From: Rhodospirillales bacterium
GTDB taxonomy: Bacteria > Pseudomonadota > Alphaproteobacteria > Rhodospirillales > CAMCUA01
Assembly (NCBI GenBank): GCA_947470575.1
Contig: CANITX010000008.1
Span: forward strand, 1-37,844
DNA: 37,844 nucleotides
Direction of reading: 5' to 3'
In this document: positions 18,686-28,213 of the stretch, one piece after another
Layout of the letters: the number at the start of each line of letters is the position of its first letter
Numbering within the stretch: the stretch's first letter is position 1
Translations under genes and position numbers: made by a program
The notes under the pieces: model-generated
The model's database searches: none
Seen by the model: only the letters and a program-made list of their open reading frames with translations
Told to the model about the DNA's origin: nothing

Positions 18686-19951
18686 ATGGCCGACATTCCG
18701 ACGATGACCGTGACGCCCGGCGAAGGCGCGCAGCCGCCGGCCCGCCTCGGCTTCGCCGTCTCGCGCTTTTGGCGGTTGATGCCGGCTGGCATGCCGCGCC
18801 GCTGGTGGCTGTTCCGCCTCTTTGACCTGATTGCCCGACATTGGCCGGTGTTCCGCAAACCGCGCGGCCTGCTGGTGGTGCGCATGGACGGTATCGGCGA
18901 CATGGTGCTGTTTCGTGGCGCCCTCGATGCCTATGCCAAAGCATTCGGCGTCGATCCTGTCGATATCACCATCCTCGGCTGTAACAGTTGGGAGAGCATC
19001 GGCGATCGTGTCTTCGCCGGCTATCGGCTGATAACCATCGATGAGCATGCCTATGCCCGCCGGCCGTTCTATCGCTTCGGCGTCAATCTTCGGGTCCGCC
19101 GCCTCGCCCCGGCGGTGGCGACCTGCGACTCCTATCTACGCCGGGTGTTGATGGCCGATAGCCTCGTGTGGGCCGCCGCCGCGCCGCGCACCATCGTCTC
19201 CCTGCCCTACGTCAATGGGCCGACCCGGGCGCCCTTCACGTGGTACTTGAGTCAGGCGGATGGCATTGTCGATACCGGTCCCTATCCGACTCATGAGGTG
19301 GTGCGCCATGCCCGCTTCCTTGCCGCTGTCACCGGCCGCGAATCGGCCGCGCTTTCCCCTAGCATCGTTTGGCGCGATACCTTGCCTGATCTGCCGGCCG
19401 GCAATCCTTATGTGGTGCTTAACCCAGGCAGCAACGAACACGGCCGGCGCTGGCCCTTTGCCCAATATGCGGCGCTGGCCCGCCGGCTGCTGGCTGAAGG
19501 CTACCGCGTCGTCGTCGCCGGCAGCGCCAAAGAAGCGCCGCCGGAAGATATTTGGGCGCCGCTGCGTGCCCTGCCGGGGGTCGTCGACCGCATCGGCAGG
19601 ACCAGCTTGCCCGGCCTACTTGACCTGATGCGCAACGCCGCCGGCGTGATCAGCAATGATACTGGCCCGGCTCATCTTGCCATCGCCCTCGGTGCCCCGA
19701 CGGTGGTTATCGTCGGCGGTGGTCATTTCGGCAGCTTCGTGCCCTATCCCGATGGCGTTGCGCCGCCGACCGCCCGCTTCGTCCATCATCGTATGGCGTG
19801 CTATCATTGCTTCTGGCGCTGCGACAAACGCGCCGCGCGCACGGACTCCTTCCCTTGCGTCACTGCCGTGTCGGAAGATGCGGTGCATGCCGCGCTCATC
19901 GCCGCGATGGCTGCCGCCACGCCCCACCGCCAACCGACCGCCGCCCCATGA
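18686..19951 (+). CDS. Glycosyltransferase family 9 protein (heptosyltransferase-like)
   Basis: 421-residue GT-B enzyme related to ADP-heptose:LPS heptosyltransferases. The N-terminal domain begins with VVRMDGIGDMVLF (R-x-D-x-I-G-D), preceded by about 55 variable residues with amphipathic, Trp/Arg-rich character that may touch the membrane. The C-terminal domain has VLNPGSNEHGRRWPFAQYAAL and the donor-binding SNDTGPAHLAIALGAPTVVIVGGG. A cysteine group near the end (C-Y-H-C-F-W-R-C, then PC) is shared with a subset of GT9 proteins. The donor and acceptor are unknown; LPS core or another surface glycan is likely. The downstream methyltransferase starts inside its stop codon, so the pair is co-translated. 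Confidence 0.85.
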   Translation: MADIPTMTVTPGEGAQPPARLGFAVSRFWRLMPAGMPRRWWLFRLFDLIARHWPVFRKPRGLLVVRMDGIGDMVLFRGALDAYAKAFGVDPVDITILGCNSWESIGDRVFAGYRLITIDEHAYARRPFYRFGVNLRVRRLAPAVATCDSYLRRVLMADSLVWAAAAPRTIVSLPYVNGPTRAPFTWYLSQADGIVDTGPYPTHEVVRHARFLAAVTGRESAALSPSIVWRDTLPDLPAGNPYVVLNPGSNEHGRRWPFAQYAALARRLLAEGYRVVVAGSAKEAPPEDIWAPLRALPGVVDRIGRTSLPGLLDLMRNAAGVISNDTGPAHLAIALGAPTVVIVGGGHFGSFVPYPDGVAPPTARFVHHRMACYHCFWRCDKRAARTDSFPCVTAVSEDAVHAALIAAMAAATPHRQPTAAP

Positions 19952-20661
19952 CCATCGACTTCAACGACGGACCGGACGATCCCTTCTACGCCGCCTATCG
20001 GCGCTTCAAGGGCTATGCAATGCCGGCTCTCAAGCCAAAGCATATCCGCCGCTTCGACCGCGACGTCTGGGGACCGGGCGGCTTCAGGCCGGGCATGTCG
20101 GTGCTGGAGATCGGCTGCGGCACCGGCCAATTCCTCGCCTATCTCGCCGCCAAGGGATTGACGGATTTCGAAGGCGTCGATCACGATCCGGCGCTTCGCG
20201 ATGTGGTACCGGCAGCGGTGCGCGACAAGCTTGCCATCGTCGATCTCAACGACTACCTGGCCCAGGCGCAAGTGGCCGGCCGCCGTTTCGATCGGGTGGT
20301 CCTCTTCGACGTGCTCGAACATTTCACGCCCTACGCCGGGCTCGATCTGCTCGAAGCCGTAGCTGCCGTGCTAGCCCCCGCCGGACGCGTGATGGTGAAG
20401 GTGCCCAACGTCGCTTCGCCTTGGGGCGCCGCCTACCAGTACGGCGACCTGACGCATCGCACCGCCTTCACGCCGGGCAGCCTGCGCCAACTGGCGCAGA
20501 CGGCTGGCTTCCAGGTTGTCGCCTGCTATCCCCACCGTGAGGGTAGTCCTGTGCGCCAGGGGCTCGACCGTGTGTTCCATGGCCTGCTCGGAAAGCTGGT
20601 GGCAACCCCGCCGGAAATCTGGACGGCCAATATGTATGCAGTGCTGACGCCGGCCGAATGA
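19948..20661 (+). CDS. SAM-dependent methyltransferase, class I
   Basis: 237-residue protein of the Methyltransf_23/11 type. SAM-binding motif I is VLEIGCGTGQFLAYLA; an acidic residue ends strand 2 in FEGVDHDPA; motif IV is VVLFDVLEHF; and a post-I segment VMVKVPNVASPWG follows. These traits are common in methyltransferases or ubiE-like enzymes of polysaccharide clusters. It begins at the ATGA overlap with the GT9 gene (ATG 19948-19950), so its substrate is probably a sugar or lipid-linked glycan from the same pathway; this is inference from position. It converges on ampG with only two bases between the stops. Confidence 0.85.
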   Translation: MTIDFNDGPDDPFYAAYRRFKGYAMPALKPKHIRRFDRDVWGPGGFRPGMSVLEIGCGTGQFLAYLAAKGLTDFEGVDHDPALRDVVPAAVRDKLAIVDLNDYLAQAQVAGRRFDRVVLFDVLEHFTPYAGLDLLEAVAAVLAPAGRVMVKVPNVASPWGAAYQYGDLTHRTAFTPGSLRQLAQTAGFQVVACYPHREGSPVRQGLDRVFHGLLGKLVATPPEIWTANMYAVLTPAE

Positions 20662-20663
20662 TG

Positions 20664-22232
20664 CTACTCCGCGGCGCTTTGCGCCGTTTGTTGCACCGGC
20701 GCGGCGCGGGCGATCCAGGCGATCAGCACCAGCACGGGCAACCCCATTAGCGCCGTGACGGTGAAGAAGGTGGGATAGCCGAGGCTGTCCACCATCGATC
20801 CCGAATAGCCGGCGATCAGCTTTGGCGCCAAGGTCATCAGCGAGGTGTAAAGCGCATACTGCATTGCTGTGAACGACACGTTGGTCAGCCCTGACAGATA
20901 GGCGACGAAGGCGGCCGAAGCGATGCCGGCGCTGATATTGTCGGCGACGATAACGGCGGTCAGCAGTTGGGCGTCGGCCGCTTGTATGGCGACGAAGGCG
21001 AACAAAAGATTGCTCGCCGCCGCCAGCAGGGCACCGACGAACAGCATGCGCGTCACGCCGTAGCGCATGGAAAGTACGCCGCCAATGAAGCTGCCGGCGA
21101 TGGTCGAAAATAGGCCATAGGTCTTCGAATAGAGCGCGATCTCTTCCTTGCTGAAGCCAAGGTCGCTGTAAAAGACATTGGCGATCACGCCCATTACCAC
21201 GTCGGAAATGCGGTAAAGCGCGATCAGGGCCAAGATCAGGAAGGCCAGCCGCCCGTGGCGGCGGACAAAATCGGCCAGTGGTTCAACGTAGCCTTCGATC
21301 AGCATGCGCTTCGGCGCGGCGCCCAACACCACCAACCCCCAGGCGACGCCGCCGGCCAGGGCGATGGCGGCGCTAAGGTGCAGCACCTCGCCGATGAAGC
21401 CGGCAAGCAGCGGGTCCATCGCACCTGCCATGGCCGCTTTCACAGTATCGATGGGCGCGGCCGCGATCACGAAGCCCCCGGCGAAGGCACCCGCTGCGGC
21501 CAGGAACACGCCGACGAAGCGTAGATTAGCTATCGGGTCGGCAAAGGCAGTGTCCACGCGGCGCGCCACCTCGGGCTCGGCGATGGCGAGCGTCGTCGCG
21601 ACGCCCACCAGCATGCAGGCGGCCATGGCGCTGTAGGCGATCATCCAGCCGCGATAGACGTAGGTGCCCGCGTCGCCGCCGAAGATGCTGGCAAGGTAAA
21701 GTGCTCCGGCGCCGGCCAGTAGCATGGCGATGCGATAGCCAGCCATGTAGGTCGACGACATCATCGCCTGCAGGTCCTGCCCCGCCGATTCGATGCGATA
21801 GGCATCGATGACGATGTCCTGCGTTGCCGCCGAAAAGCCCAGCGCCACGGCGCAGAGCGCGGTAACCGTCGGGTTGCCTTGCGGATCGTTCATCGCCATG
21901 GCGACGATGGCGGTGGCGACCGCGATCTGGGCGGTCAACATCCAGGCACGCCGCCGTCCGAGTCGCGCGGTCAGGATCGGCAACGGAATCTTGTCGACCA
22001 GTGGGGCCCACACGAACTTGAAGGAATAGCCGAGTGCCGCCCACGAGAAGAAGGTGATCGTCGTGCGCTCGAAGCCGGCCTCGCGCAGCCATAGCGAAAG
22101 GGTCCCAAAGATCAGCAGGATGGGAATTCCTGCCGAGAAGCCGAGGAACAGCATGGTGATGACGCGGGGGTGACACAACGCTGCCAGGGAATCGCCCCAG
22201 GACCGCTGCCTGCCGGAAAGGCCGTCGCTCAT
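20664..22232 (-). CDS. ampG: AmpG-like MFS muropeptide permease
   Basis: 522-residue major facilitator protein with about 14 predicted hydrophobic helices. The N-terminal pattern VITMLFLGFSAGIPILLIFGTLSLWLREAG, split here by its motif, and YSFKFVWAPLVDKIPLP with LGRRRAWML are typical of AmpG, which imports GlcNAc-anhydroMurNAc peptides from the periplasm for cell-wall recycling. TQDIVIDAYRIES is also diagnostic. The segment about 200-300 (VARRVDTAF...LVVLGAAPKR) holds two extra membrane pairs, giving a longer protein than average MFS members, consistent with AmpG. Start ATG at 22232 is divergent from the macrodomain gene (22316). No other recycling gene is adjacent. Confidence 0.85.
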   Translation of the reverse strand: MSDGLSGRQRSWGDSLAALCHPRVITMLFLGFSAGIPILLIFGTLSLWLREAGFERTTITFFSWAALGYSFKFVWAPLVDKIPLPILTARLGRRRAWMLTAQIAVATAIVAMAMNDPQGNPTVTALCAVALGFSAATQDIVIDAYRIESAGQDLQAMMSSTYMAGYRIAMLLAGAGALYLASIFGGDAGTYVYRGWMIAYSAMAACMLVGVATTLAIAEPEVARRVDTAFADPIANLRFVGVFLAAAGAFAGGFVIAAAPIDTVKAAMAGAMDPLLAGFIGEVLHLSAAIALAGGVAWGLVVLGAAPKRMLIEGYVEPLADFVRRHGRLAFLILALIALYRISDVVMGVIANVFYSDLGFSKEEIALYSKTYGLFSTIAGSFIGGVLSMRYGVTRMLFVGALLAAASNLLFAFVAIQAADAQLLTAVIVADNISAGIASAAFVAYLSGLTNVSFTAMQYALYTSLMTLAPKLIAGYSGSMVDSLGYPTFFTVTALMGLPVLVLIAWIARAAPVQQTAQSAAE

Positions 22233-22315
22233 CGGGGACGCTCCGCCTTGGGTGATTGGCGAATCACATGAACCGGGCGATTCTACTCTCCCGGACCGGG
22301 AAAGAGGAGGCTGCC

Positions 22316-22834
22316 ATGAAGGCGTTGGACCGCATCGAAGTTGTCGAAGGCGATATCACCCGTCTGGCCGTGGACGCCATCGTCAATGCCGCCAACGAAT
22401 CGCTGCAGGGCGGCGGTGGGGTTGACGGCGCCATTCATCGCGCCGCCGGTCCGAAGCTGTTGGCGGAATGCCGGCTGCTGGGCGGTTGCCGCACGGGCGA
22501 AGCAAAAATCACCGCCGGTTACAATTTGCCGGCCCGTCATGTCATTCATACGGTCGGGCCGATCTGGCGCGGCGGCGGGGCGGGCGAAGACGGGTTGCTG
22601 GCCAGCTGCTATCGCGGATCGCTGGGCGTGGCCGTTGATAACGGCCTTGTCAGCATCGCCTTCCCCGCCATCTCGACGGGCGTTTACGGATTTCCGGCGG
22701 CGCGTGCCGCCGGCATAGCCGTAGCGACGCTTACCGAGGCTTTGGTGGCCGGCTCGACGGTCCAGCGCATCGTCCTGTGCTGCTTCGGCGCCGAATCCGC
22801 CGCGCTGCACCGTCAGGCGCTGAAGGGCAGATGA
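22316..22834 (+). CDS. Macrodomain protein, O-acetyl-ADP-ribose deacetylase-like
   Basis: 172-residue stand-alone macrodomain of the YmdB/MacroD type. The ADP-ribose-binding strand is [24 protein letters not shown], and the catalytic loop [19 protein letters not shown] has the Asn and Asp/Gly run used for hydrolysis; [23 protein letters not shown] and [12 protein letters not shown] complete the pocket. These enzymes remove acetyl or ADP-ribosyl groups; E. coli YmdB also affects RNase III. GAGGAGG lies six bases before the ATG at 22316; the frame opens at 22256 but has no site. It stands between ampG (divergent) and maeB (convergent, four bases), with no toxin-like neighbour. Confidence 0.9.
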   Translation: MKALDRIEVVEGDITRLAVDAIVNAANESLQGGGGVDGAIHRAAGPKLLAECRLLGGCRTGEAKITAGYNLPARHVIHTVGPIWRGGGAGEDGLLASCYRGSLGVAVDNGLVSIAFPAISTGVYGFPAARAAGIAVATLTEALVAGSTVQRIVLCCFGAESAALHRQALKGR

Positions 22835-22838
22835 AGCC

Positions 22839-25121
22839 TCATCCCTCTTCCCTGCGCTTGATGGCGTCATAGGCGGCCAGCGCCGCCATATTCACCATGT
22901 TCGACACGGTACTGCCGATCGGCACGATCTGCGCCGAATGCTCGAGCCCGGTCAGCAACGGCCCGATGACCGTGGCGTTGCCCATCTTTTGCAGCAGCTG
23001 CGGCGCGATGGTGCCGGCGTTCAAGCCGGGCAGGATCAGCACGTTGGCCGGCCCGGTCAGGCGGCTGAATGGGTAGACGCTGTCCATCAGTTCCTTGTCG
23101 AGCGCGATGCTCGGTGTCATCTCGCCGTCGTACTCGAAGTCGACCTTCATGGAGTCCAACAGGGCGACGGCGCCGCGTACCGATTCGGCGCGCTCCGCCA
23201 TCGGATGGCCGAAGTTGGAGAATGACAGGATCGCCACCCGCGGCAGATATCCCATCTGGCGAGCGGTGGCCGCCGTGCCGATGGCGATGTCGGCGATCTG
23301 CTTGGGCGTCGGCGATACGTGCACGGCGGTATCGGCCAGGAATACGGTCTGCCCGCCGGCGATCATCAGGCTGATGCCGAACAGCGTGGCGTCGGGTGCG
23401 GTGTCCAACACCCGCATCAATTCGTTCATCGCCACGTGATAGCTGCGCGTCAGACCGGTGACCATGGCATCGGCATCGCCCATGGCGACCATGCAGGCGG
23501 CGAAGATGTTGCGCTGCTGGTTGATCATGCGCTGGCAATCGCGCGCCAGCCAGCCCTTGCGTTGCAGCTTGCGATATAGAAAGGCGGTGTACTTCGCCGT
23601 GCGGTCGTTGAGCGCGGCGTTGTCGATCTCGATGCCGTTGAGGTCGGGAATACCCAGCGTCTTTACCGTCTCGCGGATGCGGTTCTCGCGCCCGACCAGG
23701 ATGGGAACGCCGTAACCCGCGTTATAAAAGGCGACGGCGGCACGAATGCACTTTTCGTCTTCGCCCTCGGCGAATACCACCCGCTGCGGCTTGTTGTGGA
23801 CCGTGTCGAAGATGGCGGTCAGGCTGGCCATGGTCGGATCGAGGCGGGCCGACAGCTGGGCCCGATAGGCTTTCATGCTGGCCACCGGCTTGCGGGCGAC
23901 TCCCGTATCCATGGCCGCCTGGGCCACCGCCGAAGGAACGGCGACGATCAGTCGCGGATCGAAAGGTGCCGGAATGATGTAGTCGGGGCCGAAACGCAGT
24001 TGTTTGCCCGAATAGGCCGCCGCCACTTCGTCGGGCACGTCCTCGCGGGCCAATTGCGCCAACGCCTCGGCGGCGGCGATCTTCATGGTGTCGTTGATGG
24101 TACTGGCGCGGACGTCGAGCGCGCCGCGGAAGATATAGGGAAAGCCCAAAACATTGTTGATCTGGTTGGGGTAGTCCGAACGGCCGGTGGCGATGATCGC
24201 GTCCTTGCGCACGGCCATGACTTCCTCGGGCGTGATCTCCGGGTCCGGATTGGCCATGGCGAAGACGATGGGGTTCTTGGCCATCGAGCCGACCATGTTG
24301 CGGCTGACCGCGTCTTTCACTGATAGGCCGAGGAAGACATCGGCGCCCTTCATGGCGTCGGCCAGCGTTCGCGCCTTGGTGTCGGCGGCCAGCGCCGACT
24401 TCCACTGGTTCATGCCGTCGGTGCGGCCGCGGTAGATGACACCGGTCGAATCGCAGACGATGGCATTGTCCGCCGGCATGCCCATGCTGCGCAGCAATTG
24501 CACGCCGGCTACGGCGGCGGAACCGGCACCGTTGACGACGATCTTCGCGGACTGCAGCGTCCGCCCCGTCAGGTGCAGCGCGTTGATCAAGCCGGCGGCG
24601 ATGATGATGGCGGTACCATGCTGGTCGTCATGGAAAACGGGGATGTCCAAAAGCTCGCGCAAGCGCTCTTCGATGACGAAGCACTCCGGCGCCTTGATGT
24701 CTTCCAGGTTGATGCCGCCGAAGGTCTTGCCCAGGAAGCGAACGCAGTTGACGAACTCATCGATGTCCTGGGTATCGACTTCCAGGTCGATGCCGTCGAC
24801 GTCGGCGAAACGCTTGAACAGAACCGCCTTGCCCTCCATCACCGGCTTGGCGCCCAAGGCGCCTAGGTTACCGAGACCGAGAACGGCGGTGCCGTTGGAA
24901 ATGACGGCGACGATATTGCCCTTGGCGGTGTAGTCGTAAGCCTTGCTGGGGTCTTTGGCGATCTCGAGGCACGGTGTGGCGACGCCCGGCGAATAGGCGA
25001 GCGACAGGTCGCGCTGCGTGGTCAGCGGTTTGGTCGCGCGGATTTCGAGTTTGCCCGGCCGTCCGCCGGCATGCATCGCCAGCGCATCGCGGGCCAAGTC
25101 GTTTGCGGCTTTATCCGCCAT
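22839..25121 (-). CDS. maeB: NADP-dependent malic enzyme with C-terminal phosphotransacetylase-like domain
   Basis: 760-residue hybrid enzyme of the MaeB type, converting malate to pyruvate and CO2 with reduction of NADP. The malic domain has LSLAYSPGVA (Tyr43), the Lys-bearing GKAVLFKRFADVDGIDLE, the metal site ECFVIEE, FHDDQHGTAII and the NADP fold VVNGAGSAAVAGVQLL. From about residue 430 a phosphate acetyltransferase-like domain follows (VVFAEGEDEKCIRAAV; DADAMVTGLTRSY; LPGLNAGTIAPQLLQKMG), which in such hybrids is regulatory rather than catalytic and binds acetyl-CoA. I start at 25121, with GGAGGCG upstream; the frame is open to 25442 but not similar. It is preceded by the longest gene-free stretch here, shared with mutS. 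Confidence 0.95.
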   Translation of the reverse strand: MADKAANDLARDALAMHAGGRPGKLEIRATKPLTTQRDLSLAYSPGVATPCLEIAKDPSKAYDYTAKGNIVAVISNGTAVLGLGNLGALGAKPVMEGKAVLFKRFADVDGIDLEVDTQDIDEFVNCVRFLGKTFGGINLEDIKAPECFVIEERLRELLDIPVFHDDQHGTAIIIAAGLINALHLTGRTLQSAKIVVNGAGSAAVAGVQLLRSMGMPADNAIVCDSTGVIYRGRTDGMNQWKSALAADTKARTLADAMKGADVFLGLSVKDAVSRNMVGSMAKNPIVFAMANPDPEITPEEVMAVRKDAIIATGRSDYPNQINNVLGFPYIFRGALDVRASTINDTMKIAAAEALAQLAREDVPDEVAAAYSGKQLRFGPDYIIPAPFDPRLIVAVPSAVAQAAMDTGVARKPVASMKAYRAQLSARLDPTMASLTAIFDTVHNKPQRVVFAEGEDEKCIRAAVAFYNAGYGVPILVGRENRIRETVKTLGIPDLNGIEIDNAALNDRTAKYTAFLYRKLQRKGWLARDCQRMINQQRNIFAACMVAMGDADAMVTGLTRSYHVAMNELMRVLDTAPDATLFGISLMIAGGQTVFLADTAVHVSPTPKQIADIAIGTAATARQMGYLPRVAILSFSNFGHPMAERAESVRGAVALLDSMKVDFEYDGEMTPSIALDKELMDSVYPFSRLTGPANVLILPGLNAGTIAPQLLQKMGNATVIGPLLTGLEHSAQIVPIGSTVSNMVNMAALAAYDAIKRREEG

Positions 25122-25453
25122 AGCTATTCGCCTCCTGCGTGTGTCGCTTCTGTCGTCCGGCGACACCCTTTCGGCGTCGCCGGTGGCACGAAATCTGATC
25201 GGCCGATGTTTTCGTCCTGTTGCCGCCCGCCGCTTTCGCTTCAGCGAATCCAGCGACAGGTGACGCTGTCTCGCGAGGTTCGGTGGACAAGTCTTGCGGA
25301 CATTCTTGGTTTGGTGGTTCCGTGAAGCCGGGGTTTCTTGATGCTCTAACCTTGAACGCGACATTCTGCCCAAGCGCGCGTGCGATTCATAGCCCGGAAG
25401 CATGCTGCACATGCTAAGGTCGTGGCCTTCCTGCACCCGCATGCGCCAGAACC
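25122..25453. other. Divergent maeB-mutS intergenic region
   Basis: The only gap above 300 bases. It contains an eight-base hairpin (25157-25183) and a smaller one (TTCGCT, 25235-25240, with AGCGAA, 25243-25248), both in the maeB leader, and the inverted repeat AGCATG (25399-25404) / CATGCT (25410-25415) about 40 bases before mutS. No promoter meets a reasonable -35/-10 spacing on either strand by eye. No gene is seen; the open frames crossing it are extensions of maeB or short and unlike anything known. Confidence 0.6.
25157..25183 (-). promoter_or_regulatory. Stem-loop in the maeB leader
   Basis: CCGGCGAC (25157-25164) and GTCGCCGG (25176-25183) form a perfect eight-base stem around an 11-base loop, about 36 bases ahead of the maeB start and upstream of its GGAGGCG ribosome site. 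It resembles no riboswitch I know; a leader structure of unknown effect. Confidence 0.35.
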
Positions 25454-28165
25454 TTGTCCCCCGATACCGAACACCCCGAAGACAGCGCTGAAACCGCCCC
25501 CGCTGCGGCGACGCTCGCCGGCGCGACGCCGATGATGAGCCAGTATCTGGCGATCAAGCGGGCGCATCCCGACTGCCTGCTGTTCTATCGCATGGGCGAC
25601 TTCTACGAGCTGTTCTTCGCAGATGCGGAAAAGGCGGCGCGGGCGCTCGATATCGCGCTGACCAAGCGCGGTAAACATGGGGGGGAGGACATCCCCATGT
25701 GCGGCGTCCCCGTGCACAGCCACGAGGCTTACCTCGCCCGGCTCATCCGCCAAGGTTTTCGCGTCGCCGTCTGCGAACAGACAGAAGACCCGGCCGAAGC
25801 GCGCAAGCGCGGCGGCAAGTCCGTGGTCGCGCGTGCCGTGGTGCGCACCATCACGGCGGGAACGCTGACCGAAGACACCCTGCTCGACGCGCGGCGCCAC
25901 AATTACCTTGCCGCCTGTGCCGAGACCCGTGGCGCGCTGGGCTTGGCCTGGCTCGACATGTCGACCGGCGATTTCGCCACCCAACCGTTGGAACCGGGAG
26001 GGCTGGATGCGGCGCTGGCCCGTCTCGCGCCCGGCGAACTGCTGCTATCCGATCGCCTGCTCGAACGGCCTGAGCTGTTCGAAACGCTATCCGCCTGGAA
26101 GGAACGCCTGACGCCGCTCCCGGCGCCGCGTTTCGACAGTCAGGCCGGCGAGCGCCGCTTGTGCGAGTTGTACGGCGTCGAAACGCTGGATGCCTTCGGT
26201 GCCTTCGACCGGGCCGAGATCGCCGCCGCCGGTGCGCTGGTCGATTATGTGCGCCTCACCCAACAGGGCAAACTGCCGCGCATCGCCCAGCCGCGCCGCC
26301 TGGCACAGGGCGCGGCGATGGCCATCGACGCCGCCACCCGGCGTAACCTGGAACTGACCGAAAGCCTGATCGGCGAGCGTCGCGGCAGCCTGCTCGGTGT
26401 CATCGACCGCACGGTGACCGGTGCCGGCGCCCGCCTGCTTGCAGCCCACCTCGCCGCACCGCTGACCGATCCCGAGGCCATTCACCGCCGTCTCGACATG
26501 GTCGGGTATTTCGTCGGCGACACCCGCCGCCGTGCCGACCTGCGCGCTCTGCTCGGCCGTTGCCCCGACATCGAACGGGCGTTGTCGCGCCTGACCGTCG
26601 GCCGCGGCGGGCCGCGCGATCTCGCCGCCGTGCGCGATGGGCAGACGCTGACTGCCGGCATCCGCGATCTGTTGGCAGGGAGCGACCCATTGCCTGACGG
26701 TATTGCCGCCTGCCTGAAAGGGCTCGGCTTCCATCAGCCGACGGTGGACCGGCTGACCCGGGCGCTGGCCGCCGAATTGCCCCTGCTCGCCCGCGACGGG
26801 GGCTTCATCGCCGCCGGCTATGCGCTGGAGCTGGATGAACTGCGTTCCTTGCGCGACGAAAGCCGCCGCCATGTCGCCGGCCTTCAAACACGCTACGCTG
26901 CCGAAACAGGCGTTGGTGCGCTCAAGGTCCGTCACAACAACGTGCTCGGCTATTACATCGAAGTACCGGCCCGCCACGCCGAATCGCTACCGACCGGTGC
27001 GGCCGGGACTTTCATCCATCGCCAGACCATGGCCGGGGCGATGCGCTTCACCACCGTCGAATTGGGCGAGTTGGAGAGCAAGATCGCGCGTGCCGCCGAT
27101 CGGGCCTTGGCCGTGGAGATGGAAATGCTCGCCGACCTGATCGGCGAGGTGACGGGCCGCGCCGACGACATTGCGGCCGCCGCCCGCGCGCTGGCCGCCC
27201 TCGATGTCGCTTCCGCCCTGGCCGAACTGGCGGCGGGCGGGCGCTATGTGCGCCCGCAGGTCGACTCCGGCACCGATTTCATCGTTGTGGGCGGCCGCCA
27301 TCCGGTGGTCGAATCGGCGTTGGAGGCGGGTGCTGGCGGCGGCTTCGTCGCCAACGACTGCCGACTCGACGACGAGGCCCGGCTATGGCTGATCACCGGC
27401 CCCAACATGGCCGGCAAAAGCACCTTTTTGCGCCAGAACGCGCTGATCGCCGTGCTGGCTCAGATGGGCGCCTACGTGCCGGCCGAATCGGCGCGAATCG
27501 GCGTTGTCGACCGTCTGTTCTCGCGGGTCGGCGCCGCCGACGACCTGGCCCGCGGCCGATCCACCTTCATGGTGGAAATGGTCGAAACGGCTGCCATCCT
27601 CAACCAATCCGGTTCCCGGGCGCTGGTCATCTTGGACGAAATCGGGCGCGGCACCGCGACGTTCGATGGCCTGTCGATCGCCTGGGCTGTGGTCGAACAC
27701 CTGCACGAGGTCAACCGCTGCCGGGCGCTGTTCGCCACTCATTATCACGAGCTGACGGCGCTGGCGGCCCGCCTCGGCGGTTTGCGCTGCCATAGTATGC
27801 GGGTCAAAGAATGGCAGGGCGATGTGGTCTTCCTGCACGAAGTCGGCCCCGGCGCCGCCGACCGCTCCTATGGCATCCACGTCGGCCGTCTGGCCGGGCT
27901 GCCCGCTCCGGTGGTGGCGCGCGCCGAGGAGGTTCTGCGTACATTGGAAGCTGGCGAATCCTCATCGACACTCACCCGGTTGGCCGACGATCTCCCTCTC
28001 TTCGCCGCGATCCGTCCGCGCTCCGGCAGTCCCGTCGCTCCTGCCGCGCCGTCGCCGGTCGAAGACGCTTTGCGCGGCACCAATCCCGACGATCTGACGC
28101 CGAAGGAGGCGTTGGAGGTGCTGTATCAGTTGCGGGGTCTGCTGCCTTCGAGTAACAAAGATTGA
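25454..28165 (+). CDS. mutS: DNA mismatch repair protein MutS
   Basis: 903-residue mismatch sensor, full length. The mismatch-probing F-Y-E motif is at residues 50-52 ([12 protein letters not shown]). Connector, core and clamp domains follow, with [14 protein letters not shown] and [13 protein letters not shown]. The ATPase has Walker [10 protein letters not shown] (about 649-657), then [14 protein letters not shown], Walker [15 protein letters not shown] (about 727) and the FATHYHEL switch. The C-terminal tail includes [17 protein letters not shown], the usual small dimerization helix. The first possible start is TTG at 25454, after an in-frame stop; no strong ribosome site is evident, and the next ATG (25529) is so close to domain I that TTG is preferred. 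The toxin-antitoxin cassette starts 48 bases downstream. Confidence 0.96.
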   Translation: MSPDTEHPEDSAETAPAAATLAGATPMMSQYLAIKRAHPDCLLFYRMGDFYELFFADAEKAARALDIALTKRGKHGGEDIPMCGVPVHSHEAYLARLIRQGFRVAVCEQTEDPAEARKRGGKSVVARAVVRTITAGTLTEDTLLDARRHNYLAACAETRGALGLAWLDMSTGDFATQPLEPGGLDAALARLAPGELLLSDRLLERPELFETLSAWKERLTPLPAPRFDSQAGERRLCELYGVETLDAFGAFDRAEIAAAGALVDYVRLTQQGKLPRIAQPRRLAQGAAMAIDAATRRNLELTESLIGERRGSLLGVIDRTVTGAGARLLAAHLAAPLTDPEAIHRRLDMVGYFVGDTRRRADLRALLGRCPDIERALSRLTVGRGGPRDLAAVRDGQTLTAGIRDLLAGSDPLPDGIAACLKGLGFHQPTVDRLTRALAAELPLLARDGGFIAAGYALELDELRSLRDESRRHVAGLQTRYAAETGVGALKVRHNNVLGYYIEVPARHAESLPTGAAGTFIHRQTMAGAMRFTTVELGELESKIARAADRALAVEMEMLADLIGEVTGRADDIAAAARALAALDVASALAELAAGGRYVRPQVDSGTDFIVVGGRHPVVESALEAGAGGGFVANDCRLDDEARLWLITGPNMAGKSTFLRQNALIAVLAQMGAYVPAESARIGVVDRLFSRVGAADDLARGRSTFMVEMVETAAILNQSGSRALVILDEIGRGTATFDGLSIAWAVVEHLHEVNRCRALFATHYHELTALAARLGGLRCHSMRVKEWQGDVVFLHEVGPGAADRSYGIHVGRLAGLPAPVVARAEEVLRTLEAGESSSTLTRLADDLPLFAAIRPRSGSPVAPAAPSPVEDALRGTNPDDLTPKEALEVLYQLRGLLPSSNKD

Positions 28166-28185
28166 TATTTTTTGTTATCGATATC
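28152..28185 (+). promoter_or_regulatory. AT-rich inverted repeats upstream of the RHH-MNT gene, candidate operator
   Basis: Two overlapping imperfect dyads in a short AT-rich island: TAACAAA (28152-28158) with TTTGTTA (28170-28176), and TGATAT (28162-28167) with ATATCA (28180-28185). The first also overlaps the end of mutS. Such symmetry next to a gene encoding a ribbon-helix-helix domain is expected for autoregulation. TTGATA at 28161-28166 could serve as a -35, but no well-spaced -10 follows, so a promoter is not claimed. Confidence 0.4.
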
Positions 28186-28213
28186 ATTCTCTCCGCCAGA
28201 GGAGAAATGAACG

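Noticed and set aside
25122-25442. A 107-residue N-terminal extension of the malic enzyme
   Set aside because: Family similarity starts at MADKAAND with GGAGG upstream; the extension is Arg-rich and unlike any domain.
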